The position numbers and the translations under genes are program-made. A stretch of 64,000 nucleotides of DNA, taken from NCBI GenBank assembly GCA_037367355.1, contig CM074695.1:1612001-1676000 (forward strand). Direction: 5' to 3'. The notes beneath the pieces are model-generated. The model searched no databases and was not told the DNA's origin. It worked only from the letters and a program-made list of their open reading frames with translations. Positions 22,678-34,434 of the stretch are shown one piece after another. Every line of letters begins with the position of its first letter. The first letter of the stretch is position 1. Source of the stretch: Neoscytalidium dimidiatum (taxonomy: Eukaryota; Ascomycota; Dothideomycetes; Botryosphaeriales; Botryosphaeriaceae).

Positions 22678-24495
22678 TCAGCCCTCCTTAACAGGCACAT
22701 TCTCATCATCTCCCGACTTCCCCTCCGAACTCCCCGGCGGTTTGACCCCCTCGATCTCCAATCCCTCCTCCCTCAATGCCTCCTGCTGCGTCTCCGACAG
22801 CTCATCCATATCCAGCGTCATCTTCGGGCCCGTGAACCTGCAATAACGTTTCATTAGCAAATGGACAAACCTTTTTTTTTTTTCTCTTCTAATTCTCTTT
22901 CCGAAAACTCACCACTTCCGCGCATCGATGAAATAATACGCCAGACTCCCACCCCAAACGCACATGTTCACCACCACCGTGTAATTCATCGTGTCCGCGG
23001 TCGGATCCGGGCCGCCGACCGGGAACATGGACAACAGGATGCCAAAGACCAGGAACACGATGGCGCACCACCCGATCGGGGCGCTGAACCTGCCGGTGTA
23101 GAAGGGGCCGGGCTTGAACTTCTTCTGGCCCCAGACCAGGCGGCAGAAGATCGGGGTGCCCCAGGCGAGGTTGTTGGCGGCGACGGCCAGGCTGAAGACG
23201 GCGGAGGCGGCGGCGGTGCCGATGAGGGTGAGCAGGCCCAGGGCGGCGGCGAGCGCGACGCAGCCCCAGACGGCGCGCAGCGGGATGTAGCCGAAGGTCT
23301 TGGAGATGGGGCGGAAGAAGGCCGAGAAGGGCAGGGCGCCGTCGCGCGAGAAGGCCCAGCTCTGGCGCGACGCCGCGACGGTGATGGACACGCCCATGAG
23401 GAACTGCACCACGAACATGAGCGTCATGAAGGCCAGCGCGCCGCGCTTGCCCAGCGCGTCGTAGTAGATCTGCGCCATGGGCTGCCCGTACGGCGACGAG
23501 ACGAGCGAGTCGAGGTCGGTGGACATGCAGGCCGCCAGCACGATGCAGATGATCCAGCCGAAGAGCCAGCAGCTGCCGATGGACATGAGGATGCCGTACG
23601 GCACCGCCTTGGTCGCGTTGGCCGCCTCCTCCGACATGTGCACGCACGAGTCGAACGCGCCGATCGTCCAGATGGGCGAGAGCCAGCTGAGCATGAAGGC
23701 CCAGCCGGTCGGCCACGTGGTGAGGTTGGACGTCTCGCCGAAGATGTAGGCCGCGTCGTTGCGCGCGGACGCGCGGCCGATGGGCAGCGCCACGACGGTC
23801 GCCGCGATGAGCACGAAGTTGGCGACCACGAAGACGGTCTGCAGCTTGCCCATGACCTTGGACAGCGTCGACGCCAGCACGCCGTGGCAGAGCACCGCGC
23901 CCAGGAAGACGGCGTAGATGACGCCGTGCGACGGCTGCCAGTTGCCGTCGCGCGCGATCACCACCACCGACAGCAGCATCAGCGAGAACCCGTAGTCGAT
24001 CGAGCAGAGCCCGCCCACCAGCCCGAGCGTGTTGCTGTAGCCGACCAGGAAGCTGAGCGCGTTGCGCGCCTTGGGCGACGCGAAGTAGTGCGTCCACCAG
24101 TACAGCCCGCCGCTCGTGGGCATCGCCGAGCCCAGATCCGCCATCGCGAGCCCGACGATGAAGATGAACATGCTCGCGAGGAACCAGCCCCACACCAGGC
24201 CGACCGGCCCGGCCGGGATGCTGTAGGAGAGCGTGCTGGCGATGGAGGGGAGCAGTCCCATGATCGAGAAGGCGATGCCGAAGACCTCGATGAGCGTGAA
24301 GTTACGGCGGAGCTCCTGCTTGTACCCAAGCCTTGCTGCGTTGGTGCATTAGCACAGCACACACACACTTGTCGGAATGTTGGGTGCGAGGTGGTCAATT
24401 GTACCCAGCACGGCGGCGTCCTCATTGCTAGCAAGACCCTCAGCGACGGCCACCGACGAGGCCCGTCGTTCCTTATCTGGCCCAGGTTCAGCCAT
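22678..24495 (-). CDS. Amino acid/GABA-type permease (APC superfamily)
   Basis: Three exons: 24405-24495, 22913-24335 and 22678-22837 (complement), 557 residues. Introns are 24336-24404 (donor GTACAA, acceptor CGCAG) and 22838-22912 (GTGAGT, TTGCAG); phases match. The joined start runs ...ARLGYKQELRRNFTLIEVFG, the hallmark N-terminus of fungal GABA/choline/amino acid permeases (ACT family). About twelve membrane segments follow, with PTSGGLYWWTHYFASP after TM2, DSCVHMSEEAANA in the middle and RDGALPFSAFFR later, all conserved in Uga4-like carriers. The tail is hydrophilic and acidic. The substrate (GABA, polyamine, choline or another amino acid) cannot be told from sequence. Several GATA motifs upstream suggest nitrogen control. 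Confidence 0.93.
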
Positions 24496-25544
24496 GGCGT
24501 CGCGTCGTTCAGAGCACACTCAAGAAGAAAAAAAAACGTGCACACCGAAAGCAGGAGGAAGACAAAAACAGATAAAAGTCCTGCGACGCAGGAGGAGATC
24601 GGACGTCCGTTATTGCAGCTGACCCTTGCCGCGGTTATGTAGGTTATGTAGAGGAAGTTCTGCCCTCCCCACCTTTCGGGACGAGGCCCGATATCAGAAA
24701 CAGCTATTAGCTCCAGTGTAACACGCGGGAAGCGTTCAGGGCTGATGATAAGCGTGACGGGCGCGATCGCACAATCGGTCTGAGGTCAGATAGGTCGGAA
24801 GGGAGAAAGGCGGGAAGGATTATCGCTACACAGCCAAGCTCAACCAAGCTCGAAGAGGGGAAGGTAGGACGGCGGACGGCATGGGGGGGGGTTTATCGCA
24901 TGCACATACCCGCTCTAGATGTAGCACCGTGGATTTCTGGACTCTGTGTACGCAAGATCGCGCCCTGGCACCTGTCCGCCAGCCACCTGCTCGGGGATAT
25001 CCGGCGTCATGGCTCCTCATTGGCGGTCTCGGAGTTGTGTAAGAGATGATGGAGATAGGGAAGTATGGGCGCTGCTGGGCGTGGAGAGCTTATCAGTGTT
25101 GCTTTCTCCACAGCTCCCGCCCCCGGGCCTCGAACGGGCCGCCTGAGCGCCTCCGCTCGCGTCGACTGTCCTGTCTCGGCTAGACTCCACCCACGACCAC
25201 TCCCTCCCACGTGATGAGTGCTGTGTTCGTTTCATTTCATTCTTCTATATCGATCCTAATCCGAAGCCACTATCTCAGACATTCCCAATCTTACCGTGCT
25301 CCGTTGGATAATGCAAATTCGAACTTACCGGTTCTACCTCTGCCTCCTCCCGGGAGTTACTCCGCAATTAATCTCTCCTCAGCATGCATCACCATTCCCC
25401 AATTGCTTCAGCTCTTCGTGTGCTGTCGTCCTCCCATTGCCCAAGTTCTTCAAGCGTTTCGTTCGCCATCTTACGTCACACCTCCGGCCAAATGAAACTG
25501 CAGCCTCCTCCTTCGTACTCCCGATGCCAAGGTTATCTCGTCCT
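24496..25544. promoter_or_regulatory. Permease promoter with GATA motifs
   Basis: This interval lies upstream of the minus-strand permease and downstream of the drug transporter. HGATAR-type sites (bound by AreA/Nit2-like nitrogen regulators) include TGATAA at about 24744-24750 and CTTATCA (TGATAAG on the other strand) at about 25087-25093, plus AGATAG variants near 24788 and 25051. The grouping is suggestive, but short motifs also occur by chance. Confidence 0.4.
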
Positions 25545-28047
25545 TCAACCACCTCTCCCCATTCCCTTCTCCTCGTCCCCAGCCCCAGCCCCAGCCCCGA
25601 CATCATCCCCCTGATCCCCCTCTTCGTCCTCCCGCTGCTGCTGCACCTTCCTCCTCTCCTTGATCTCGCTGCAAAACGCGCTATTCGCCCTGATCTTGTC
25701 CCCAAACCTCCAAAACACGAACGGAATCGCGCACAGCAGCAGCATGATGAATCCGAGCAGACTGCACGCCCAATCCACGCCCAACGCCTCGTACATCGGC
25801 CTGGTCGCGAACGGCAGCACCGCGCCGAACGTGCTCCTCGACGTGCCGGCCGCGGCCATGGCCGACGCCGCGAAGATCTCGTACGCGTCTGCAACCTCCC
25901 AACATCAATGACCTGTCCATTCCTTACGACGAATACAAGCCGGTCCAGAGAGGGAAGGGGAGAGGGAGGGAGGGAGAGGGGTAAAACTCACCGACGAGGT
26001 AGTTCAGGATCGCCATGAAGCACAGCAGGTACCCGACGCCGAAGGGCACGCCGGCCAGCACGGGCACGACCCAGTGCACGGCCGGCCGCGCCGTCCACCC
26101 GGCCCAGAAGAGGCTGACGACGATGAACGGCCCCGCCGCGCAGGCCAGCGGCAGGCGTCGCGCCTCTTCCGAGCGCGTCCAGGGCGCGTCGCGGGCCCGC
26201 GCCCGCGCCAGGAAGCCGTCGTAGGCGAGGTACATGGCGCAGGCGATGAGGGCGCCGAGGCCGACTTTTGGGGGAAGAGTTAGATGCCTTTTTTTTTTAT
26301 TTCTTGTTTATGAAGGGGAGGACGTACTAGGGAGGAAGGCGAGGCCCTCTTCGCCGGCGTTGAAGCCGTATGTGCCTATTTACGCAAAACCCTCGTAAGC
26401 ATCTTCTTCCGTATGGTTGAAAGGAACGAGAAAGGTCGGAATAAGTAAGGGGACAGCACTCACCTCTGAACATTATCGGATACGCCTGGAAGAACATGTA
26501 GAAGACGGCGTACACGAAGCTCACGTACAGGCACGAGAACAGCACGAGCCACTCGAATAGCATCATGCGGATCGGCCGCGTCAGAACCACCGTCACCACG
26601 TGCCGGACGTCCTGCGGCTCGAGCTCGATCGGGGCGAAGATGTTGGCGTCGCCCGTCTCCTTGCGCAGGCGCTTGGCGCGCCGCTTGAGGATGACGGGCC
26701 CGTAGGTCTCGGGCATGGCGAGCAGCGGGACCCAGGTGACGCCCGCGATGATCAGGCCCAGCCAGAAGGTCCAGCGCCAGGAGACGACGGCGATGAAGCC
26801 CGAGATGACGGGGCCGATGAGCGGGCCGAAGGTCGTGGCGGCCATGAAGATGGCCATGGCGCGGCCGCGCGAGGTCGGATCGTTGTAGACGTCTGCGATG
26901 ACACTATCGTTTGCCAGATTATGTCAGCCGACTAGGCTGTCGCTCGACGCAATTTCCTCTTTTCAATATCGAATACGATCTTGGGAGAGGGAAAGGGGAT
27001 GGGGACGAGGAAAGATTAAACTCACCCGCCCACTACGCTGATCGCACAACTGCCCGGAATCCCGACCAACAACCTAAACACGATTAGGCCGGCAAAAGTA
27101 TCTGCCACCGCGCACGCCAGCGTGAAGATTGTGAACATAGCGAAGGACCCGACCATGATGAGCTTGCGGCCGTATGACTCGGACAGTGGGCCAAAGATGA
27201 GGGGGCCAATAACGTAGCCGACGAGGAAGATGGAGGTGGGCAGGACGAGCTGCGCCTGGGACGTGATGTGGAAGTATTTCGCGATTGGGTCAATGGCACC
27301 GGCGGTCAGGGACGATGCGATGGTGCTGTTCATGACGGACATCATGGCCGCGAAGACGGGGACTGATTTTTTCTTCTGGGAAGGGGCGTTAGTGTCTGGC
27401 GTTCGAGGGTGTGGACTGGGCCGGAGGGTGAAAGAATATCAGATTCCCGTTTCTCTTTCTTCCTGCTTCTTTCGCAGTTGTTCTGCGAAATCGAAAGTCG
27501 CATTTCGGCTTGTCGATGGGCGGCACAGTCTCCCTGAACAACGGCTTTGGAGAGTGAGTATTCACGCCGACAGTGCATCGGCCACAGCGAAACAGGATTA
27601 ACCCGTTCGCAGGCAAAACTATCACGAAGATACATAACGCATGGCCGCCTCGGAGATCCCTTCTTCGTCCGCCCGTCCAACGAACACCAGAACTATTGAC
27701 ACGAGTTTGCTCATCCAGCCTAGAGGAACAGGAAATATTCTGGAGCACAAAACAACAAGAGAAAACCAGTGCGGAAATAACCATCCGCCCGAAACAAAAT
27801 CACTTACCCAATGCCAATTCACTGGATTTTCTGGATCATTTTTCTCGAAAGCAATGATCCTCCTCGGCGCTTCGCCACCACCACTCTCACTCTCAGGCAT
27901 GGGTGTCGACGCGCCGGACTCGCGATCCATCTTCTCGATATCGAGCTGCTTCTGGACATCACGGGCGTCAAGGTCCACTTGGGTTGCAGGGGCATGGGGA
28001 ACATCTGCAGACGTTTCAGTTGGGACATGGTTTTTTGGCATAGTCAT
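25545..28047 (-). CDS. MFS transporter, DHA1 (drug:H+ antiporter) family
   Basis: Six exons: 27808-28047, 27026-27375, 26464-26903, 26328-26375, 25992-26264 and 25545-25888 (complement), 564 residues; all junctions keep frame. The soluble N-terminus ends in NDPENPVNWHW, the usual DHA1 lead-in to TM1. GPLSESYGRKLIMVGSF carries the loop 2-3 motif of major facilitators. LVGIPGSCAISVVGGVIADV and GPLIGPVISGFI are the motif C region and TM5 of 12-TM drug/polyamine carriers. RWTFWLGLI is also conserved. The last membrane segment ends WRFGDKIR, and a charged tail with a Gly-Ala repeat follows. Exon 4 is only 48 bases. It probably exports drugs, polyamines or toxins by proton antiport; substrate unknown. 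A TTTAAATA-like box lies about 290 bases upstream of the ATG. Confidence 0.93.
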
Positions 28048-29320
28048 CGATGACGGCGATAGTTTATTTTTCGGTAAAACATACGGTGGTGCGGGGAATG
28101 AGGGGCAGGAGAGTGAGGAGTGTGGGTGGTGATGCCGTTATCGGCGCTGTGACTGGACTGCGTGTCCGGGGATCGAGAAGGACTCGAGCACATCTCGGGA
28201 ATTTATCTGTTGGGAGCTCGGACGGAAGAAGAACCTGAAGGCAGGCATGCGTGTGGATACTGTGGAGAAAAACGCCAGAAAGGAAAGCAAAAGAGGATTT
28301 GAAAGGAAGAAGAGAGGTTGATGGAGTAGGGCTTCGGCTATTTAAAGGGAAGAGGAGAGGAGAGAAGAAAGAGGCATTAATGGAAGGGGGGGAGAGCTCG
28401 ACATCGGACGACGCTATTTTGCGTGATAAAGAGAAACACGAGCCAAATGACGGAATCATCTAGAGAAGACGTGTAGGGTGCTACTGCAGATAACTGACTG
28501 GCGGTCAACCTATGGCCGGTGGCCCAAGAACCCCGGATAAGTGCTCGGTCCCAGGCCAACACGGCGGAAGAAGGGGGAAAAAAAAAAGAGCAGCAACAGA
28601 AAGACGCGCATGCCGCAGACGAAGCGGGAGGTCAAAAGACCATTCCATTATTACTGCAGGAGGCGGCTTGATGCACGATTGGCGTGGCGGCAGCACCGCT
28701 CACGCTGGAGCTTGGAGACGCCACGGACGATCATGTCTGCAGCATGAGACACGGAGGGCGTAAGGGCGCACCAGTGAGTGCCGTTGAGACGACATGGGCT
28801 CCTGCCTGCTTGGAAGGGGAAGTAGTGGCAGATGGGTCCGCCGATTGCGGGAGGCCGGGTATGACGGCAGCTAAGCAATCCGCAACCATTGATTCGCTGG
28901 GCGTATACACCACGGTGCCTGCGCCCCACAGAATGCTGAGTAATTGGGTCATGGTTTACCGAAGAACGAGCGGGGGAGGGCTGCAAGCCGTCGGCAGAAC
29001 GCCTATCCTCCCGCGTGCGGCGGGTAATGTTTGCTATTGTCCGAACCAGGACTGACCGGAAGCTGATGTTATACCGATGACCTGATCACGACATGCTGTT
29101 GTGCGCGCGTTGACCATTGCAAGTGCGGCTGCGGCTCAAGAGACGAGGGACGACGATAGTCAAGATTGAAACCAGCGAAAGCGGAGAAGCGAGAGGCGAA
29201 AAACCATGTGAGATTCGAGAATGCCATTTTGATCTCCCTGAATTTTGCCGGGAATAATGCTTGAAGGATCTCCCGTCGCGCTTGGCAGGTTTTAGCTCGG
29301 TACCTCTTACGTGTAGTCGA
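28048..29320. other. Intergenic, drug transporter promoter and prefoldin 3' end
   Basis: About 1.27 kb. A TATA-like TTTAAATAG (minus strand) is at 28338-28346, within a purine-rich stretch. No gene recognised. Confidence 0.45.
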
Positions 29321-29959
29321 CTACGTCTCGAGGTTGATGCTGCGGCCGAAGCGCGCGTACAGGGCGACCTTGAGCTCCTCCATCTCGTCGCGCACGCCGC
29401 TCAACTGCTCCTCCAGCGCTGCCACATCCTTGTCGATCTTCTCGGTCGAATCGCTCAGCAGCTCCAATACCTCCGGCTGTGGCAGCGAGACGAATGAGTC
29501 GCCAATCTTGTACCTGCGCGCAATCACGTGATGCTTCAGCAAACGAGAAAGAAGAGCGAAGGGAGGGCAAAAACCACGTACGGCACCTTGTCCTCCTCGT
29601 CGACGAGCTCCAGCTCTGTCGACACCTCCTCGAGGTCCTCCTTGTCCTTCTGTTGGTCACACGGTCAGCGCCTATGAATTAATCACCCGTGCAGCGGGCG
29701 CCGAAACGCGGCTTCTCCGTGTACGCACCTGCTTCGTCTTCAACTCCTCCTCCAGCACCTTCTCGCGCTGGTGCAGCCGGCTGAACCTGTTGATCTTGTC
29801 CTGATCCTCGCGGCGCACCTGCACCTCCTCGCCGGCCGTGGCCTCGTCCTCGCGCGACAGCTGTTTTCATTGCACGTCAGCGATGCACTGCCCCCCACCC
29901 CTAATACTTCGCTGCTGCGGGGGCGAGAGCCATTGGGGACGCACCATGCGGCGGTTCAT
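29321..29959 (-). CDS. gim3: Prefoldin subunit 4 (Gim3/PFDN4)
   Basis: Four exons: 29945-29959, 29729-29860, 29582-29649 and 29321-29513 (complement), 135 residues. The first exon is only 15 bases (MNRRM), and splicing gives MNRRMLSREDEATAGEEV, the standard start of fungal prefoldin 4. Two coiled-coil arms flank a short beta hairpin: first arm QDKINRFSRLHQREKVLEEE, hairpin VPYKIGDSFVSLPQPEVLEL, second arm from STEKIDKDVAALEEQLSG to RFGRSINLET. Prefoldin is a hexamer that captures unfolded actin and tubulin and passes them to the cytosolic chaperonin TRiC/CCT. Length and motifs are complete. Introns are 63-95 bases long with GTGCGT and GTACGT donors. Confidence 0.96.
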
Positions 29960-30809
29960 CTTTGGCTGGCTGCGTCTCGGGGGGGGGGGAAAAAAAGTGA
30001 GGGGAATGTAGGCAGACGTGCGTTATCCGAGGTGAGTAGATGCGACCGTTTCACACGCCGTCTCTCTGGGTTGAGTTTGCGAAAGAGCTGGCTGAGCGGG
30101 ATTCGCGCGCTCTCGACGTTTTTCTGCGGACGTCTGTGTTGTCGCTCCGGCCGCGACTTTCCCCTCCGCCCGCCCTTCCGCCACCTTCAACCACGCATGG
30201 CTTCCATCGAAGCTTTCATGCTTACGCCTGGGAAGCCTGCTTTGTATGATGAACGCGTCTAGGCTCCAACCGAACTCTCCGATCGACTTTTCGACAGTTG
30301 CTATTTGTGTTGCAGCTAAATTTGGCCGTGCATCTTCGGAAGCTCCACAGCTTTTTCCGACAGCCAAGCCCATGAAAAAAAACCAAAAGAACCCATTGTT
30401 CCAGTCCCAAGCATCGGAACAGTGCCTCTAGATCCAAGGTTCTACTAACTTAAAGAAGAGAAAACAAAAAGAAATCCATGTCCACAAGCCGCAGCATCAA
30501 CCGATATTAGCTTTCCATTCACGCAATACCGGTGCCTTGTGTTGAAACAAAAAGCGGTGCTTAAGTTATCCTTGCGTGCATTATATTGCAACACCTTGAA
30601 TCATAGTGCTAAAAGTCATGCCGTTATTTGCGAGAGACAGACACCCTGTCCAGTTTTAGATCCACTCGGTTTTGGTAACGTGCGGGGGGTTTTTTCAAAA
30701 AAAAAAGAATTACACCATGAAATGTCTTCTTTTTAATTTGTATCAAACGGACGAACTACCACTCATCCAACAACAACAACAACGACAACATCTCCGCTCC
30801 TCGTCTCCC
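29960..30809. other. Intergenic, prefoldin promoter and kinase-like 3' end
   Basis: About 850 bases without a recognisable gene. It has a G9 run at about 29981-29989 next to the prefoldin start, and AAC repeats just before 30790. Confidence 0.45.
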
Positions 30810-32355
30810 TCACACCACACCATTCCTCTCGAACCCAAACCTCCACCTCCCCCAGAACCCCAACCTCCACCAAATCTCCCACCCCTTCCAGCCCCATCCC
30901 CCAACGCTCGTGCACGTCAACTCCCTCTCCACCGCAACCGCCAACACGCCCTCATCGACCCCCTCCAGCCCATCCACCCCACCAACACCACCATCCCACC
31001 GAAATACCCCCGCTCCCCCAACCATCCCGACCATCTCCTCCGCCCCAACCGGTCTCCCCATCCACCCCCAATACAACCGACTCCACGGCGCCCGCCCACC
31101 ATAAAACGCCCTATCGAACGCGCCCGCAACCCCGTCCCCATCCGCCACCGCCCCCCGCAAAAAAGCAGCGTACGTCTTCAACGCGCGCCGCACGTCGTTA
31201 AGCGCGCAATCGGGCCACTGGGATTTTCGGCGCGTCCAGTGGCGGGAGGCGTGGTAAGGGTGGGCGCGAGGACGGAGCTGGCCTAGGTCGGCGAGGAGCC
31301 AGCGGTAGTCATTGTTGTCGTTATCATTGCTGCTAGGTTGTTTGTTGGAAGAATAAGAAGAAGAGGAGGAAGAGGTTGGTGGAGGAGGAGAAGGAGGAGG
31401 AGGCAGGACCAGCATGTTGTTCGGCTTGATGTCGTTGTGGCAGTAACCCTTCGCGTGGAGGGTGGCGAGGGCAGAGAGGAGGCGGGCGAGGGTCGGACGG
31501 AAGAGGACGTCTAGGGTTGTGGTGTCGATGATGGTGGTGTCGATGATGGTGTTGTTGTTGTTGTTGTTGTTGTTGTTAGTAATAGTAGTAGTATTTGCTG
31601 TCGTTCGGAGCGTGGTGGCGAAAGTGTGGAGGTTGCCGTGCGCGAGGAAGGGCGTGACGAGGTGCCAGGAGGGACGGCTCCAGGAGGGGAAGAGCGGCGA
31701 GGTTGGAGAGAGGGCAACGAAGAAGTCGAGGGCTGGGATGAGGCCGTGTTGGAAAGTGTGCGGGCCTTGGTGTGAGAGATTGCGGGTGCTGTGGTGGGGT
31801 CTGAGGTCCGCGAGGAGTAGCGTGGCTGGGATCTCGGCGGGCCAGGTTGTGAGCTTGTGGGAGAAGAGGGCGGTCCAGGGTTGAGGCATTGGGTGGCTGC
31901 CGTGGCCGTAGTACGATTTGATCGTTACGGCGGTGCCCGTGTACAAGTCTTTGTAAATAGCGACGGTTCCCTCGTGGCCGTGGTCGAGGGCGTGCTCGAA
32001 TTCATATCGATCGTCGAATCTGTTTGCTTTGGCGATGCGGACCGGTTGTTGCGGTCGAAGGTCGAGAGGAACTGTAGGCATGCTGTCCCTGACTTCTAGT
32101 AGGTCCGAAGCATCAACCATAGGTAGCGTCGTCTTGTAATAGCCATCTCGCCAACATGCTAAATGCAAGCGTACGTCAGCAAAGTGGCATCACGTTCTGC
32201 GGACGACTCATACCTGTGATGGCGAACAGCAAAGCAGCGAGGACGGCCCAGACAATGACATAGAACGGTCTCAAACGGCCGGTCAAGGCCAAGGAATACC
32301 TCGCAAGGTGTAAGGCTCCGCCCTGGATGATAGGCGGCCAGAGAATTCTTGCCAT
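30810..32355 (-). CDS. Membrane-anchored protein kinase-like protein
   Basis: Two exons: 32214-32355 and 30810-32158 (complement), 496 residues; the 55-base intron has GTATGA and TTTAG ends. Residues 30-47 (FYVIVWAVLAALLFAIT) form an N-terminal anchor. A kinase-like fold follows: HALDHGHEGTVAIYKD resembles the glycine loop, TAVTIKSYYG holds a possible strand-3 lysine, LHAKGYCHNDIKPNNMLVL is the catalytic loop with HND in place of HRD, and WLLADLGQLR has DLG in place of DFG. An asparagine run and a Pro/Ser/Asn-rich insert interrupt the lobes. The last 60 residues are unusually Gly/Trp-rich. Catalytic Asp, Asn and Asp are all present, so activity is possible but not assured. The same layout occurs in fungal proteins annotated only as kinase-like. 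The partner or substrate is unknown. Confidence 0.8.
31550..31577 (-). repeat. Asparagine-coding AAC microsatellite
   Basis: A run of GTT/TTG units on the plus strand encodes nine consecutive asparagines in the kinase-like protein. Confidence 0.85.
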
Positions 32356-34434
32356 GGCTTAGAATGACGAGACTCGCTCTGAGAAAAACCAAAGGACAAG
32401 AGCGCTGCATTTTTCAAGAAGTGACTTATCTGACAGGGAAGGGTAAACAAGCAGGCGTATCGCAAATTGTAAAGAGAAAGGGTGACTTCCCGTTCATCCT
32501 GCCAAGCAAAGCTGTGCTGAACCACAGCCACGAGTTTCCTCTCACAGCCTGGGGCTGGCGCTTCCCGTTTTGCAATTGGTACTTAAAGCGCGTTGACAGC
32601 ATCTAGGCGTACCGCACGTGGTCATGGTACACCGGCTATACAAATATAGGTCCTGAGCTTTCCAATATGGTAAAGTGCACGGCAAACCTATTTCTGCTTT
32701 CCATGCTCTTGTGATTGACAACGTGATGATGTATCCAGAAAGGATGGCATGCAGATATAACCATATCTACAGATTTTTCAGAAGTTGCGCTGCGTTGCTT
32801 TACTTTGTGGCAGACAGGCAGGAATATCTAGATGATATCCCTGGTGAACTCCTGTGTAGCTAATTGCAGCAGCACCCAGTAGATCGCGCGAGCGGGTTGG
32901 GGGCGAAGAAGGCCCACATGTGGCTGTGTATTGGTTGGCAAGTTCATCACCGGTCAGGTAAAAGCGTTGTCAATGAGACTCTTTCGACATTGGCAAATGC
33001 TCAGCGGTCCGGGATGCGTTAGTCCTCAGCTTGGCAAGCCAGGTTCCGATGCAGTGGATGAAACGGCACAAGAGTGATAGCGCTCTATTCATGGCTGGTT
33101 ATTGGTGCTGGGACTCGGCGATCATGTGAGCCCAGAAAACGACGCAAAGAGAAAGAGAAAAGGAAGTCGGTGCCTATCAGGAGACTTGATCAGCGGTGAC
33201 TCCTTCTGAGAACGAAGCTCAACCGAAGTTCGTTTCGAAACGCTACGGATCAGGGCGTGCTTGGCTAAATGGGGAAGCGATTGCGGAAGGAAAGGCTGTT
33301 TTGGGTTCTAGAGATGGGACAGCCCCCAAAAGTATCCACTGAGTAGCTGGAAGGCTATGCCCGCGATACGAGACGGCAGCTTCGTCGGAGACGCACCGAA
33401 GCGAGGGTTTTTGTTTTTTTTTATTTCTTTTCTATATTTCTCTCCGACTTGCTGCCAGGGTCGCGCACGGGGTGAGCGGCACAGTAGTGGGTGCGGGCTG
33501 CGGTAGTTGCAGTAGCTGAAGACGCCCGAGGCCTTGGTCGGTGAGAAGCTACAGCCTCGTGAGGAGGTTTCGCAGGCGTCTTTGGACGTGGCAAGGAGAG
33601 CTCGTCCTGGAAATGAGCGATGTTGGCGATGTTGTCTGGCGATTGTTCGCTCGACGCAAGGCAAGGGCGCGCAGGTTCGTACGACTGTGCTCCTGCGACG
33701 AAGACGGAGTTCCGGCATGGCGAGTTTTTTTGATGCCGTCATACAGACCGCACTCAGACGGGAAACCAGGACAGGCTAGGAAAATGTAGGGGTGCTGATT
33801 TGCTGACGGTATGCCGGTAAGACGGGCGCTGGTGTTTCGAGGGTAAGAGACTCGGCCTGTCGCGGGTAAGCTGGGCGGGAGCGGTGCATTAGGCTGCGAG
33901 TAGAGGCCAAAAATACTGCAGAGCGGGGCCAGGCGCCTGACGTGATTCGCCGGGATGCGCAGCCTTCTCGCAGCCTTGGCCGGCACAGCCCCCCGCAGGC
34001 AAGGCGGGACGAGCTCGAGGTTCCGCTTCTGTGTAGCTGAGAGTTGGGGCTGCGCAGGGAGGGCCTGGCGCTGACGGCTGTTTATCATCTCAGCGCCATC
34101 GCCCACCTGTTCGTTGAGGCCGTTCCGTCGACTCTGGCGCGCAATATTCACCGTCTGGCCCAGCAGCGCTGTTGCGAGACCCGTGAGCCCAAACCACTCC
34201 ACCGCACGGCCTGCAGCGGCATGGCCTGACGGCGATCCGGCTACAGATAAGCTTGTTTTAGGTACTCGCCCACTCCCGTCCGGCCCTTCGGCCCCGCTCT
34301 GCCACTGCGTCCAAGTCCGACCAGTGTGAAGCGGCCATGAGAGCCATTATGTATACTCACGCTGACGCTCAGCTCAGCCATCATATGACGCACTCCGAAC
34401 GCCGCTGGCCCATCACATCTTATAATCAGCAGAC
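32356..34434. other. Intergenic, about 2.1 kb, no gene recognised
   Basis: Divergent interval between the minus-strand kinase-like gene and the plus-strand membrane protein gene, so both promoters should lie here. A 217-codon minus-strand frame at 33549-34202 lacks an ATG at its start and shows no motif. A GATAAG lies at about 34246-34251. Confidence 0.45.

Noticed and set aside
22861..24642. 593-codon plus-strand open frame
   Set aside because: It is the antisense shadow of the GC-rich permease gene; its Arg/His/Glu/Gly-rich composition is typical of such shadows.
22678..28047. Permease and drug transporter as part of a secondary-metabolite cluster
   Set aside because: No synthase, NRPS, PKS, terpene cyclase or pathway regulator lies nearby; adjacent genes are housekeeping.
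33549..34202. 217-codon minus-strand frame
   Set aside because: No ATG at its start (GTG), no motif, and plus-strand frames overlap it. I could not support it as a gene.
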